NCBI GenBank assembly: GCA_016779205.1
Contig: JADHOC010000024.1
Span: forward strand, 1-64,000
Length of the DNA: 64,000 nt
Direction of reading: 5' to 3'
Source of the DNA: Planctomycetota bacterium
GTDB lineage: Bacteria > Planctomycetota > UBA1135 > GCA-002686595
In this document: positions 50,445 to 58,718 of the stretch, piece after piece
Layout of the letters: every line of letters begins with the position of its first letter
How positions within the stretch are numbered: the stretch's first letter is position 1
Program-made: the position numbers and the translations under genes
The notes under the pieces: model-generated
The model's input: the letters and a program-made list of their open reading frames with translations, nothing else
The model's database searches: none
What the model was told of the DNA's origin: nothing

Positions 50445-53400
50445 ATGATGTCCCTGCGCCACCCGTCCCAACCCCGCCGCCCTTCCATCGGCTCCCTCCT
50501 GGCTGGAGCGGCCGCCCTGGCCACGGCGGCGCTTGCCTGGTCCGAACCCGCCATCGTCGAGGCGCCCGCCCAAGCCTCACCTGCGGCTGCCGACGACGAG
50601 GACTACGAGCAGCACATCGCCCCCATCTTCGAGGCGACCTGCGTGCAGTGCCATGGGGAGCTCAAGCAGAAGGGTGGCTTCCGCCTGGACGAGCTCGACC
50701 GGGACTTCGTTTCCGGCGGAGACGCGGAGGAGTGGGACTACATCCTCGACGTCATCCGCAACGGGGACATGCCGCCCTCCAGCTTCGAGCGGCAGCTCTC
50801 CACCGAGGAACGAGCCGCGGTCACCGGGTGGATCGAGGCGGGCCTCGAGGCCGCCGCGCGGGCCAAGGAGGTGGACGTGCGCCCCGTGCTCCGCCGCCTC
50901 AACCGCGCCCAGTACCGCCACACGCTGCAGGACCTCCTTCAGCTCCCCATCGACTTCGGCCAGGACCTGCCCGGCGACGCCAAGTCCAAGATGGGGTTCA
51001 CGAACAACGGCGCCACCCTCCAGGCCTCCACCCTGCATCTGGAGACCTACCAGACCATCGCCCGCGCCGCCCTCGACGAGGCCATCGCCCCTGGCCCCAG
51101 ACCCGCCTCCACCACCTACCGGGTGCGCTTCGGGGACGGCCTCGGCAAGGGCAAGGTCGGCGGCCGCACCGGCGGCTACCAGTCCGTGATCCTGAGCCCC
51201 GACCACTTCACGGTCGAGATCCTCGGCGCGGACGGCGTGCCCAAGGGCGAGGCGGCCTCCGAGGAGGAGCGCAAGGCGCTCGACGCGATCCGCAAGAAGG
51301 TCAGCGTGGGCCTCCGGGGGTCCCAGCAGAACCGCTTCCACATGGCGCCGGACGGCCTGGTCCTCTACGGCGCGGTCCCCCACAAGGAGAAGGCGCCCGG
51401 CGCGTGGCAGGGGCCCTCGCCCAACGCCAAGCTGGAGCTCCAGCGCGTCTTCCCCGAGCGCGGCGACGTGGTCATGCGCGTGGACGCCGCCCGAGGCGAG
51501 ATCAAGCGGACCCGCGATCCGGTGCTCCTCAAGCTCGAGGACGGGGTCAACGACGTGCGCGTCGCCCTCTCCGAGAGCGAGCCCACCACGGAGACCGTCG
51601 ACGGCGAGGGGGTCGAAGCCGCCGAGCGCGCCCTCTCCATCGAGTCCTCGCTGAGCACCATCACCGCCGAGGCGGCCAGGAGCGACCAGCGCAAGAACGT
51701 GCGGCTCGACGGCGACGTGCTCGTCGCCGAGGACGTGACCCAGCCGTCGGACTCCCGGGTCCAGCTGCAGATCCCCGCCGAGGGCTTCTACCGGGTCCAC
51801 CTCGTCCACCCCCCGGTCCCCGTGGAGCAGATGCCCTCGGTGCGCCTCTCCTACGCAGGCAAGACCCTCGACTCCCGCCCGGAGCTCACCGCCGAACAGC
51901 TCGCCCAGGGGCGGGTCTCCACGGTCATCGGCGCGGCGTACATGCGCGCCGGCCGGCAGCACCTCAAGCTGGGCGGGCCGTTCTTCATCGGGTACTCCCA
52001 CGTCGTCCTCACCCCCCTCGCCGAGGACCACCCCCTGGTCCAGGCCCTGGGCCAGGCCACCGCTGACCTGGAGGCGGACTTCGCCCACGTGGACCCCGTC
52101 CTCCGCGCCTACGCCGGGACGCGAACGGACGACGGGATGGACTACTCCACCTTCGACGAGGCGGCGGTGGTGACGGCGCCGCGCGAGGCGCCCGAGACGT
52201 ACACCTTCCTGGGGCGGCTGGAGAACCTCCCCATCCCCGAGCCCGAGTCCGGCGACAACGAGATCCTCTCCGGCATCCTGCTCCTCGGCGTCTGGAACGA
52301 CTACCTCATCAAGGACCGCCGCAGCCCCGGGCCGCCGCTGCTCGTTCAGCAGATCGAGGTGGAGGCCCCTTACCACCCGGTCTGGCCCCCCGTCTCCCAC
52401 ACCACGATCCTCCCGGGCCGTGAGGTCGACGAACCGGATGAGGCCTACGCCCGACGGGTGCTGACGCGCTTCATGTCGAGGGCCTTCCGCCAGGCCGCCG
52501 TGGCGGACGACGTCGAGCCCTACCTGGCGTTCTTCAGCGAGGTCCGCCCCGAGGTCGCGAGCTTCGAGGACGCCATCAAGGAGACGCTCATCGCCGTGCT
52601 CTGCTCCCCGCGTTTCCTCTTCCTGGTGGAGCGAACAGGCAGCGAGACCGACGACCTGCTGTCTCCCTTCGCCCTGGCGAACCGGCTCAGCTACTTCCTC
52701 TGGAACGGCCCGCCCGACGAGGCCCTGAGGAACGCGGCGCTGTTCGGGACCCTCGACGGGAACCTCGAGGCCCAGGTGGATCGGATGCTCGACGACCCGC
52801 GCGCGCGCCGCTTCGTGGACGCCTTCGCGACCGAGTGGCTGCGCCTCGATCGGCTCGACGACATGACCATCGACGCGGACCGGTTCCCGAGATTCACGCG
52901 CTTCGTCAAGCGCGACATGCGCGAGGAGACCCTGCGCTTTGTGCACCGCGTGTTCGCCGAGGACCTCGACCTCATGACGCTGGTGGACTCGGACTTCGCC
53001 ATGCTCAACCAGAACCTCGCGGAGTTCTACGGCGTCGAAGACGTGGTCGGGCCCCACTTCCGCGCCGTGGCGCTCTCCCGCGCCGAGGGCCGCGGCGGGC
53101 TCATGAGCCAGGGAGCGTTCCTCGCGGGGCACTCCGACGGGCTCGAGCCCCACCCCATCAAGCGCGCCGTGTGGGTGAAGGAGAAGCTCCTCGGCAGCCC
53201 CCCTCCCCCGCCCCCGCCCAATGTCCCCGACCTCGACGCCGAGGCGCCGGAGATGAAGGGCCTGACCCTCAAGGAGCAGCTCGAGCTCCACCGGGACAAC
53301 CCGTCCTGCCGGGACTGCCACGCGAGCTTCGACCCCTTCGGCGTGGCCCTCGAGCGCTACAACGCCGTCGGGCTCCTGGAGGCAGAGCGCAAGGGCCGCC

Positions 53401-53660
53401 CCGTGGACGCGAGCGTGGTGCTCCCCGACGGCACGGAGGTCGACGGCGTGGTCGGGCTCAAGGCGTACCTGGAGGGCCCCGCGCGCGAGCGTTTCGTCGC
53501 CTCGGTCGTCGAGCACCTCTTCGCCTATGCCCTCGGCCGGGACGTGGTCTTCAGCGACGACGAGGAGCTCGAGGCCATCGCGCGCCAGGCGGAGGCCGAG
53601 GGTGGCACCGGGCGCGCGCTGCTGCGGGCCATCGTCACCTCCCCCTCGTTCCGGCGCTGA
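50445..53660 (+). CDS. DUF1592/1588/1587/1585/1595 (PSD-type) cytochrome c domain protein
   Basis: A 1071-residue exported protein with a signal peptide (GSLLAGAAALATAALAW). Order of domains: PSCyt1 heme motif CVQCHG near residue 66; DUF1587 (RRLNRAQYRHTLQDLL, about 152); a carbohydrate-binding-like middle (about 210-560); DUF1595 (about 650-710); DUF1592 (ANRLSYFLWNGPPDEAL, about 745); DUF1588 with a second heme-like motif CRDCHASFDPFG near 950; and DUF1585 (EHLFAYALGRDVVFSDDEELE). This architecture is a hallmark of planctomycetes, usually paired with DUF1552 as here. The function is not established. ATG 50445 and 50448 are both possible starts. Confidence 0.9.
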   Translation: MMSLRHPSQPRRPSIGSLLAGAAALATAALAWSEPAIVEAPAQASPAAADDEDYEQHIAPIFEATCVQCHGELKQKGGFRLDELDRDFVSGGDAEEWDYILDVIRNGDMPPSSFERQLSTEERAAVTGWIEAGLEAAARAKEVDVRPVLRRLNRAQYRHTLQDLLQLPIDFGQDLPGDAKSKMGFTNNGATLQASTLHLETYQTIARAALDEAIAPGPRPASTTYRVRFGDGLGKGKVGGRTGGYQSVILSPDHFTVEILGADGVPKGEAASEEERKALDAIRKKVSVGLRGSQQNRFHMAPDGLVLYGAVPHKEKAPGAWQGPSPNAKLELQRVFPERGDVVMRVDAARGEIKRTRDPVLLKLEDGVNDVRVALSESEPTTETVDGEGVEAAERALSIESSLSTITAEAARSDQRKNVRLDGDVLVAEDVTQPSDSRVQLQIPAEGFYRVHLVHPPVPVEQMPSVRLSYAGKTLDSRPELTAEQLAQGRVSTVIGAAYMRAGRQHLKLGGPFFIGYSHVVLTPLAEDHPLVQALGQATADLEADFAHVDPVLRAYAGTRTDDGMDYSTFDEAAVVTAPREAPETYTFLGRLENLPIPEPESGDNEILSGILLLGVWNDYLIKDRRSPGPPLLVQQIEVEAPYHPVWPPVSHTTILPGREVDEPDEAYARRVLTRFMSRAFRQAAVADDVEPYLAFFSEVRPEVASFEDAIKETLIAVLCSPRFLFLVERTGSETDDLLSPFALANRLSYFLWNGPPDEALRNAALFGTLDGNLEAQVDRMLDDPRARRFVDAFATEWLRLDRLDDMTIDADRFPRFTRFVKRDMREETLRFVHRVFAEDLDLMTLVDSDFAMLNQNLAEFYGVEDVVGPHFRAVALSRAEGRGGLMSQGAFLAGHSDGLEPHPIKRAVWVKEKLLGSPPPPPPPNVPDLDAEAPEMKGLTLKEQLELHRDNPSCRDCHASFDPFGVALERYNAVGLLEAERKGRPVDASVVLPDGTEVDGVVGLKAYLEGPARERFVASVVEHLFAYALGRDVVFSDDEELEAIARQAEAEGGTGRALLRAIVTSPSFRR

Positions 53661-53849
53661 CCGGTTTCTTGCACGGGGAGCCCCCGGCCCTCCGGGAGCC
53701 TCCAGCCCCCTGCCCGGGGGCCTCCCAGGGGCGGCTTTCCTGTCTCGCATTGCCAACCGGGCCGCGGGATCCCGCGCCGGGAAAAGGACCCCCCTCCAGA
53801 TCCGGCCGCCCGGAGCTACGATCGAGGGGCGCCCACGGGCGCGTCTCCC

Positions 53850-55193
53850 ATGAGCCGAAAGTCCTGGCACCTCTCGCGACGCACCTTCCTGCGGGGAGCG
53901 GGCGTGGCCGTCACCATGCCCTACCTCCACGGCATGGAGCAGGCGGTGAAGGACTCGGTCAAGCTGGGCAGCATCGCCCCGCCGCGGCGGCTGGCGTACG
54001 TGTACTTCCCCAACGGCGCGAGCTCGCCGCCGATGGACAACGCGGCGGGCATGGAGTGGAGCTGGCTCCCGGTCGGGACCGGCGCGGACTACCGCTTCAA
54101 CAACGTGTCGAAGCCCCTCGAGAAGCACCGTGAGAACGTGAGCTTCCTCGGCGGGCTCTCTCACCCCCGCAGCCGCGAGCTCCTCGGCCACCTCGCCGGC
54201 GACACCTGGCTGACCGCGGGCGACCTGCGGGGCGACCGGTACCTGAACAACGAGTCGGTGGACCAGGTGGCCGCGCGCTCGCTCAAGAAGCACACGCGCA
54301 TCCCGAGCCTGGTGCTCTCGACCGACGGCGGCGTTGGCTACAAGTCGCGCCTCTCGACCCTGTCCTTCGACGCCACCGGCCGCCCCATTCCCTCGGAGCA
54401 CCGCCAGCGCGCGATCTTCGAGCGCTACTTCTCCGAGGGCGCCGGCACCAGCGCCGAGCGCCGCGAGAGCCTGGCCCGCGGCCGCAAGATCGTGGACCTC
54501 GTGCTCGAGGACAGCAAGCGCCTGCGCCGCCAGCTGGGCGGCGAGGACCAGGAGAAGATGGACGAGTACCTCTCGTCCCTGAACCGGGTCGAGGAGCAGG
54601 TGCGGCGCAACGAGGCCTGGCTCGACGTCCCCCTCAAGCCCTTCAGCGCTGACAACATCCAGCTCGACCCGAACCCGCGCACGGTGCCCAAGGACTACCT
54701 GCGCGCGACCTTCGACCTGATGGTGCTGGCCTTCCAGACCGACCTCACCCGCGTGGCCAGCTACATGATGGCCCGCGAGGACGGCATGGGCTTCGGGGAC
54801 AGCTTCCCCAAGATCGCCCTCGGCATGAAGAAGGGCCACCACACCATCAGCCACGAGAAGAACTGGAAGGAGTGGGGCACCTTCGACCGCTGGTACATGG
54901 AGCAGTTCACCTACTTCATCGACCGGCTGAAGGAGGTCACCGACGAGCACGGCTCGGTCCTCGACCGCACCCTGGTCATGTACGGCAGCTGCTGCAGCAC
55001 CACCCACAACGCCCGCAACCTGCCCTTGGCCCTGGTCGGCGGCAAGGACATGGGCGTCCAGCACGGCCGCTACGAGCGCTACGGCGAGGAGGTCCCCATG
55101 TCGAACCTCCTGCTCTCCACGCTCCACGCCGCCGGCATCCGCGACGAGTCCTTCAGCGACAGCACCGGCCCGATCCCGGGCCTGGTGAGGTGA
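53850..55193 (+). CDS. DUF1552 family exported protein
   Basis: A 447-residue protein with a Tat-type signal (HLSRRTFLRGAGVAVTMPYL). Family segments are RRLAYVYFPNGA, FLGGLSHPR, HLAGDTWLTA, and the C-terminal TLVMYGSCCSTTHNARNLPLAL and HAAGI, shared by DUF1552 proteins. Like DUF1501 it is thought to adopt an alkaline-phosphatase-like fold, but no reaction is known. It lies 189 bases after the DUF1592 gene on the same strand, the usual pairing, so the two products are probably exported together. A four-copy 15-base repeat follows the stop. Confidence 0.92.
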   Translation: MSRKSWHLSRRTFLRGAGVAVTMPYLHGMEQAVKDSVKLGSIAPPRRLAYVYFPNGASSPPMDNAAGMEWSWLPVGTGADYRFNNVSKPLEKHRENVSFLGGLSHPRSRELLGHLAGDTWLTAGDLRGDRYLNNESVDQVAARSLKKHTRIPSLVLSTDGGVGYKSRLSTLSFDATGRPIPSEHRQRAIFERYFSEGAGTSAERRESLARGRKIVDLVLEDSKRLRRQLGGEDQEKMDEYLSSLNRVEEQVRRNEAWLDVPLKPFSADNIQLDPNPRTVPKDYLRATFDLMVLAFQTDLTRVASYMMAREDGMGFGDSFPKIALGMKKGHHTISHEKNWKEWGTFDRWYMEQFTYFIDRLKEVTDEHGSVLDRTLVMYGSCCSTTHNARNLPLALVGGKDMGVQHGRYERYGEEVPMSNLLLSTLHAAGIRDESFSDSTGPIPGLVR

Positions 55194-55200
55194 GGCACTG

Positions 55201-55260
55201 CGAGCTGAGGCCCCGCGAGCTGAGTCCCCGCGAGCTGAGTCCCTGCGAGCTGGGCCCGAC
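55201..55260. repeat. Tandem 15-base repeat, four copies
   Basis: Unit CGAGCTGAGTCCCCG at 55201, 55216, 55231 and 55246, with a few substitutions (the last copy the most diverged). It occupies the gap between the convergent DUF1552 and aminotransferase genes. The unit length is a multiple of three, and it makes an ELSPR-like repeat if read through on the plus strand. Confidence 0.8.
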
Positions 55261-55277
55261 CGGGGACCAGGCCGGCC

Positions 55278-56537
55278 TCAGCTGCTGACCGCGCGGCCCG
55301 CCTCCACGTCCGCGCGATACTCCGCGAGCACCTTGCCCAGGAGGGCCACATCCGCCTCGAAGGTCTCCGGCGGCAGCGCCCCGAAGGAGAAGCGGAACCA
55401 CCCGTGGTAGGGCGAGACGTAGGCAGGGTCCTTGGCGTGGGGCCGGGCCATGTCGCAGTCCATACCCTCGAGGATCGCCGCGCCGTGCTTGAACAGCCGC
55501 CGGTTCAGCTCCTTGGCCTCCAGTCCCTCGGGCAGCTTCAGCCAGTGGTAGAAGCCGCCGTCTCCGGTGAAGACCCCGAGCCCCATCTCGCGGAAGGCCG
55601 CGCCATAGCGCTCGCGCTGGCGGCCGTAGTGAGCGGAGACCGCCTCCCGCGCCTTGGCGACCCGCGCGGGCTCGAGGAGCTCGGCCGCGTAGAGCTGGGA
55701 CGGGTGACTCACGCCCCCCATGCCGAAGCTCGAGAAGTTGGAGAGCGTCTCGATGTTCGTGCGGCTGGCGATGACCCAGCCGATGCGGATCCCCGGGCAC
55801 TGGAGCCCCTTGGTGCAGGCGCCGAGCAGGAACACGTTGCTGCTCTCGAGGTCCTTCACGTATCGGATCCCGCTCACGCCCTTGGACGGATGGAACATCT
55901 CGTACGCCTCGTCCAGCAGGATCCCGTTCCCCGGCTGCTCGGCGAGGGCCATGAGCTCCTCGAGCTCATCGCCGGCGCGGGTATGGCCGGTGGGGTTCCC
56001 CGGGTTGCTGATGATCGGGAACACCCGGCCATCCGGGTCCGACCCCGACCGCTCGAAGTACTCCGCATTCGACGGGCGGAAGCCGTTCTCCTCCGTGAAG
56101 GGCACGACCCGCCAGTCGATGCCCGCCCTCGTCATGATGTCGAGGTACGCCGGCCACTCCGCGTTGCCGATGCTCACCTGGATGTCCTGCTTGAGCAGCG
56201 AGAGCACCGTGAGGATGCCGGGCCGCCCGCCCGCGAAGACCATGACGTTCTCCGGCGTGATGCTCGACCCGTAGAACCGGTTGTAGTGCGCCGCGATCGC
56301 CTCGCGCAGCGCGGGGTGCCCCCACGCCTTCGGGTAGAAGCGGTCCTCGGCGGACACCTTGACCTCGCCCGGGAGCGGCGGCCCGCCCTCGAGCTGGGTG
56401 GTCAGCGGGAACCCCTGGGACCAGGGGTGGGTCCCCTCGGTCCCCATGAACTGCCCGAAGCTATCGCGAAACGCGTAGAGGGTCTCGTAGATCCCCATGG
56501 GCGGGCAATCGTCGGAGAGGAAGGAGTCGAAGGGCAT
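55278..56537 (-). CDS. Pyridoxal-phosphate-dependent aminotransferase (class I/II)
   Basis: A 419-residue fold-type I enzyme. Cofactor features are ISNPGNPTGHT (Asn and Pro of the PLP pocket), LLDEAYEMFH (Asp), the PLP-Lys motif LLGACTKGLQCPGIRIGW, and the C-terminal RFSFG with the substrate-carboxylate Arg. The N-terminal FGQFMGTEGTHPWSQGFPLTTQ is typical of aspartate-aminotransferase-related proteins. Substrate specificity cannot be assigned. In its PLP-Lys motif the usual S/T-x-S-K is replaced by ACTK. It is convergent with the DUF1552 gene. Confidence 0.88.
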   Translation of the reverse strand: MPFDSFLSDDCPPMGIYETLYAFRDSFGQFMGTEGTHPWSQGFPLTTQLEGGPPLPGEVKVSAEDRFYPKAWGHPALREAIAAHYNRFYGSSITPENVMVFAGGRPGILTVLSLLKQDIQVSIGNAEWPAYLDIMTRAGIDWRVVPFTEENGFRPSNAEYFERSGSDPDGRVFPIISNPGNPTGHTRAGDELEELMALAEQPGNGILLDEAYEMFHPSKGVSGIRYVKDLESSNVFLLGACTKGLQCPGIRIGWVIASRTNIETLSNFSSFGMGGVSHPSQLYAAELLEPARVAKAREAVSAHYGRQRERYGAAFREMGLGVFTGDGGFYHWLKLPEGLEAKELNRRLFKHGAAILEGMDCDMARPHAKDPAYVSPYHGWFRFSFGALPPETFEADVALLGKVLAEYRADVEAGRAVSS

Positions 56538-57095
56538 GTGGAGAGCCTCGGGGGGAGCAGGGGGAGTGGCTCAGGTCGATCGAGCCTCCCCAAAGGCTAG
56601 CTACCCGGCCGCCCCGGGGCGATCCGGGGCTTGCCGCCAATCGGCCCGAGGTCCGCGAGGGCTCCCCGCCCCGGGAGACTCGGGCCGTCGAGGGCCGGGG
56701 GCCCGACGAAGCGCTGGCCTCGAAGGCGACTCGACCGCGTGGAGCATCGCCCGCCTCCACGGGGCCGGGTTCGGGTGACACCCCGGCGGCCCTCAACCGT
56801 CCCACCGGGTGGAGGCCGCCGCCCCGGCCCCTCGGCTCGCTGTCCCCTGCCCTCCCCCCCCAGGCCCACCCGGGGCCTCTCGTGGGCCATCTCCTGGGCC
56901 TCTTCCTGGGGCCGTCCCCCGCACCCCTCCGCCGTTGTGGATAACTCAAACCCCGAGCCTCAGGTCCGTTCCCCGAATCACTGAATCCGCCCATGGAGGG
57001 GTGCGGCCCCTCGTCCCAGACCCTCCCAGAGCCGATTCCGGCGCGGGGCCTCGGCCCCTATCGTCCCCGGACACCTCCCTGATACCTTCAGGGCG
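56538..57095. other. Intergenic region with a single consensus DnaA box
   Basis: About 560 bases between divergent genes. It must contain the aminotransferase promoter (minus) and the promoter of the 57096 gene (plus). Open frames here lack the third-position GC bias of real genes. The only recognised element is a consensus DnaA box at 56936-56944; I see no repeat array or RNA gene. Confidence 0.5.
56936..56944 (-). promoter_or_regulatory. Consensus DnaA box
   Basis: TGTGGATAA, the reverse complement of the perfect consensus TTATCCACA. It is isolated, with no dnaA, dnaN or AT-rich unwinding region nearby, so it is not evidence for the replication origin. Confidence 0.4.
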
Positions 57096-57632
57096 ATGGC
57101 GTCCCAGGAAGCCAATGCGTTGCGGCACGCGGGTGCCACGTGGGGTCCCCCCGGGTCCGACGATGAGGCTGTGCTCGCCTGGGCCGCGCTCCAGGAGAGC
57201 GTGGAGCGCGTGCTCTTCGACGCCGCGGCCCTGGGGCCGATCCCCTGCCTCGCCCGGCTGGCCCTCGAGGACCTGGGTGACGCGAGGGAGCTCTGCTCCC
57301 TGGACGACGAGCCCCTCCACGGGCGCTGGGAGCGGGCCATCCGCCGCCAGATCCTCCGCTTCTCCACCCAGCCCCTCGCCCTCCAAGACCCCACCGTCGA
57401 GCCCTTCCTCACGAGCTGCACCATGGCCTTCGACCTGGAGCAGGACCGCGCCGAGGAGCTCATCCAGCGCTTCCACGGCCTCGGCGAGGCCCACCGCTTC
57501 GGCCTCTTCCTCCACCTCGAGACCCGCGAGCCCTTCCGCTACCTCGCACGACAGATCGAGACCAACCAGACCACCCGTCCCCTCACGCCCCCCGACGAGG
57601 CCCTGAGCGATCTCATGGCCCAGATGAGGTGA
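57096..57632 (+). CDS. Hypothetical protein
   Basis: A 178-residue soluble protein that I do not recognise. It is acidic and alpha-helical by composition (AVLAWAALQESVERVLFDAAALG, LEQDRAEELIQRFHGLGEAHR), with no signal peptide or membrane segment. Third-position GC is as high as in core genes, unlike most of the two genes that follow. The next gene's GTG overlaps its TGA (GTGA), so the two are translationally coupled. Its opening MASQEANALR recalls the MKSQEAKAVR start of the protein encoded at 61155. Confidence 0.7.
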   Translation: MASQEANALRHAGATWGPPGSDDEAVLAWAALQESVERVLFDAAALGPIPCLARLALEDLGDARELCSLDDEPLHGRWERAIRRQILRFSTQPLALQDPTVEPFLTSCTMAFDLEQDRAEELIQRFHGLGEAHRFGLFLHLETREPFRYLARQIETNQTTRPLTPPDEALSDLMAQMR

Positions 57633-58417
57633 ACGAGATGAAGTACGACTCCGGCCCCCCCACGGCGACCCTCGCCAACACGACCCACCGGCTGCGCCAG
57701 CTCCTCGGGACGCACCCCGCCCGCGGGGCGAAGGACGAGCGCATCCGCGAACTCCACCGCGGGCTGTGCGCGTACGTCCATCAGCACCCCAGGGCAAGCG
57801 ACTTCATCCTTGAAGCCGATCGTTCGGAGATGGCCATCTGGCAGGTCGAGGCCGAGATCGAACGACCTCTGAGGATGCTGGAGAATGGGTCCGCTGACGA
57901 CGCTCGGCGTGCAGCCGCAGAACTAACTCAAGAAGTAGGGGATGTGGACTCGTACCTGCTCGCCAGCATGACTTCGCTGGTGCTCGGCGACCTCTCGGCC
58001 GCAAGGATCTGCCTCGACGAGGCCATCACCCGGCATGGCGTGTCGGGCTACGCAGCGATACTCCCCAACCAGGTGGGGCTCCTCCGGCGGCTTGAAGGAC
58101 GGATTCATGAGTCCATCGAGCAGTATCGACTCGTGAGCCTCTCACCCGTGGCAGCAGTACGGCGTATCGGCCTAGCCGCCGGGACCTTCGCCTCAACCGA
58201 GGGTGGCGCGTGGAGGGATGTCGATCGGTTCCTTGAGCGCCTTGGGGATGAGGAGGACAACCATCAAATTGCGATCTTCAATCGCATCGTCCATCTTCGC
58301 CGCCACCTGCTCGGGTCAAATCCAGTCGGCGATATCCTTCGGTCTATAGCATCACGGGCGGCTGACCTGCGTGGTGCACCCGAGTGGGCTTCAGTACTCG
58401 GGCAATCACAGCGATGA
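57629..58417 (+). CDS. Helical-repeat protein of unknown function, paralogue A
   Basis: A 262-residue soluble, mostly helical protein, paralogous to the one at 61155. Shared blocks are GAKDERIRELHRGLCAYVHQHP near residue 33, VDSYLLASMTSLVLGDLSAAR near 105, and GYAAILPNQVGLLRRLEGRIHESIEQYRLVSLSPVAAVRR, which looks like a TPR/SEL-type pair. The end RAADLRGAPEW is also shared. No enzyme motif is seen. The first ~55 codons have the high-GC3 usage of the genome, whereas codons from about 57800 on are markedly AT-richer, a composition break inside the gene. The start is GTG 57629 (coupled) or ATG 57638. Confidence 0.7.
   Translation: MNEMKYDSGPPTATLANTTHRLRQLLGTHPARGAKDERIRELHRGLCAYVHQHPRASDFILEADRSEMAIWQVEAEIERPLRMLENGSADDARRAAAELTQEVGDVDSYLLASMTSLVLGDLSAARICLDEAITRHGVSGYAAILPNQVGLLRRLEGRIHESIEQYRLVSLSPVAAVRRIGLAAGTFASTEGGAWRDVDRFLERLGDEEDNHQIAIFNRIVHLRRHLLGSNPVGDILRSIASRAADLRGAPEWASVLGQSQR
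57721..57789 (+). repeat. Near-identical 69-base repeat, copy 1
   Basis: About 88% identical to 61223-61291, coding for the shared GAKDERIR...LHR segment of the two paralogues. In both copies AT-richer sequence begins soon after the repeat. Confidence 0.7.
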
Positions 58418-58469
58418 ACCTCAACCGACCACTCTCAATGATGTCTAACTTCCCCCGTTGGGCCAACAG

Positions 58470-58700
58470 ATGAATTCCATGACGAGAATCTGCTTCCACG
58501 CGGTCTGGGTCCTCTCATTGGGGTGCCTCTTTCTTGCAGTTCCTAGCTCAAGTAGTGCCATGACCGGCGTAGCCCTGTTAGCCACTTCAAGCACGCAGCC
58601 TAGCGCTTCATCTCTCCTTGGCGGGTCAACCGGCAGACCTAGGCGTTTGCCGGAGCCAACTGAGAACAGAAAAGATCCTAGGCCCACCACCCCTGGTTGA
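58470..58700 (+). CDS. Small exported protein of unknown function
   Basis: A 76-residue protein with a clear signal peptide (CFHAVWVLSLGCLFLAVPSSSSA) and a short Ser/Thr-rich then Arg/Pro-rich mature part (about residues 30-76). I recognise no family. It lies in the AT-richer segment, 52 bases after the paralogue A gene and 18 bases before the 715-residue envelope protein gene, on the same strand, so the three may be co-transcribed. A TTG at 58458 is an alternative start. The short length and biased composition leave some doubt that it is translated. Confidence 0.5.
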   Translation: MNSMTRICFHAVWVLSLGCLFLAVPSSSSAMTGVALLATSSTQPSASSLLGGSTGRPRRLPEPTENRKDPRPTTPG

Positions 58701-58718
58701 GACTTAGCTCGCTCTGCC

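Noticed and set aside
50577..55127. Minus-strand frame of about 1500 codons opposite the DUF1592 and DUF1552 genes
   Set aside because: Antisense shadow of two well-supported genes; composition-driven open frame without recognisable domains.
56936..56944. Replication origin suggested by a DnaA box
   Set aside because: Only one box, and no dnaA/dnaN, gyrB or AT-rich unwinding element nearby.
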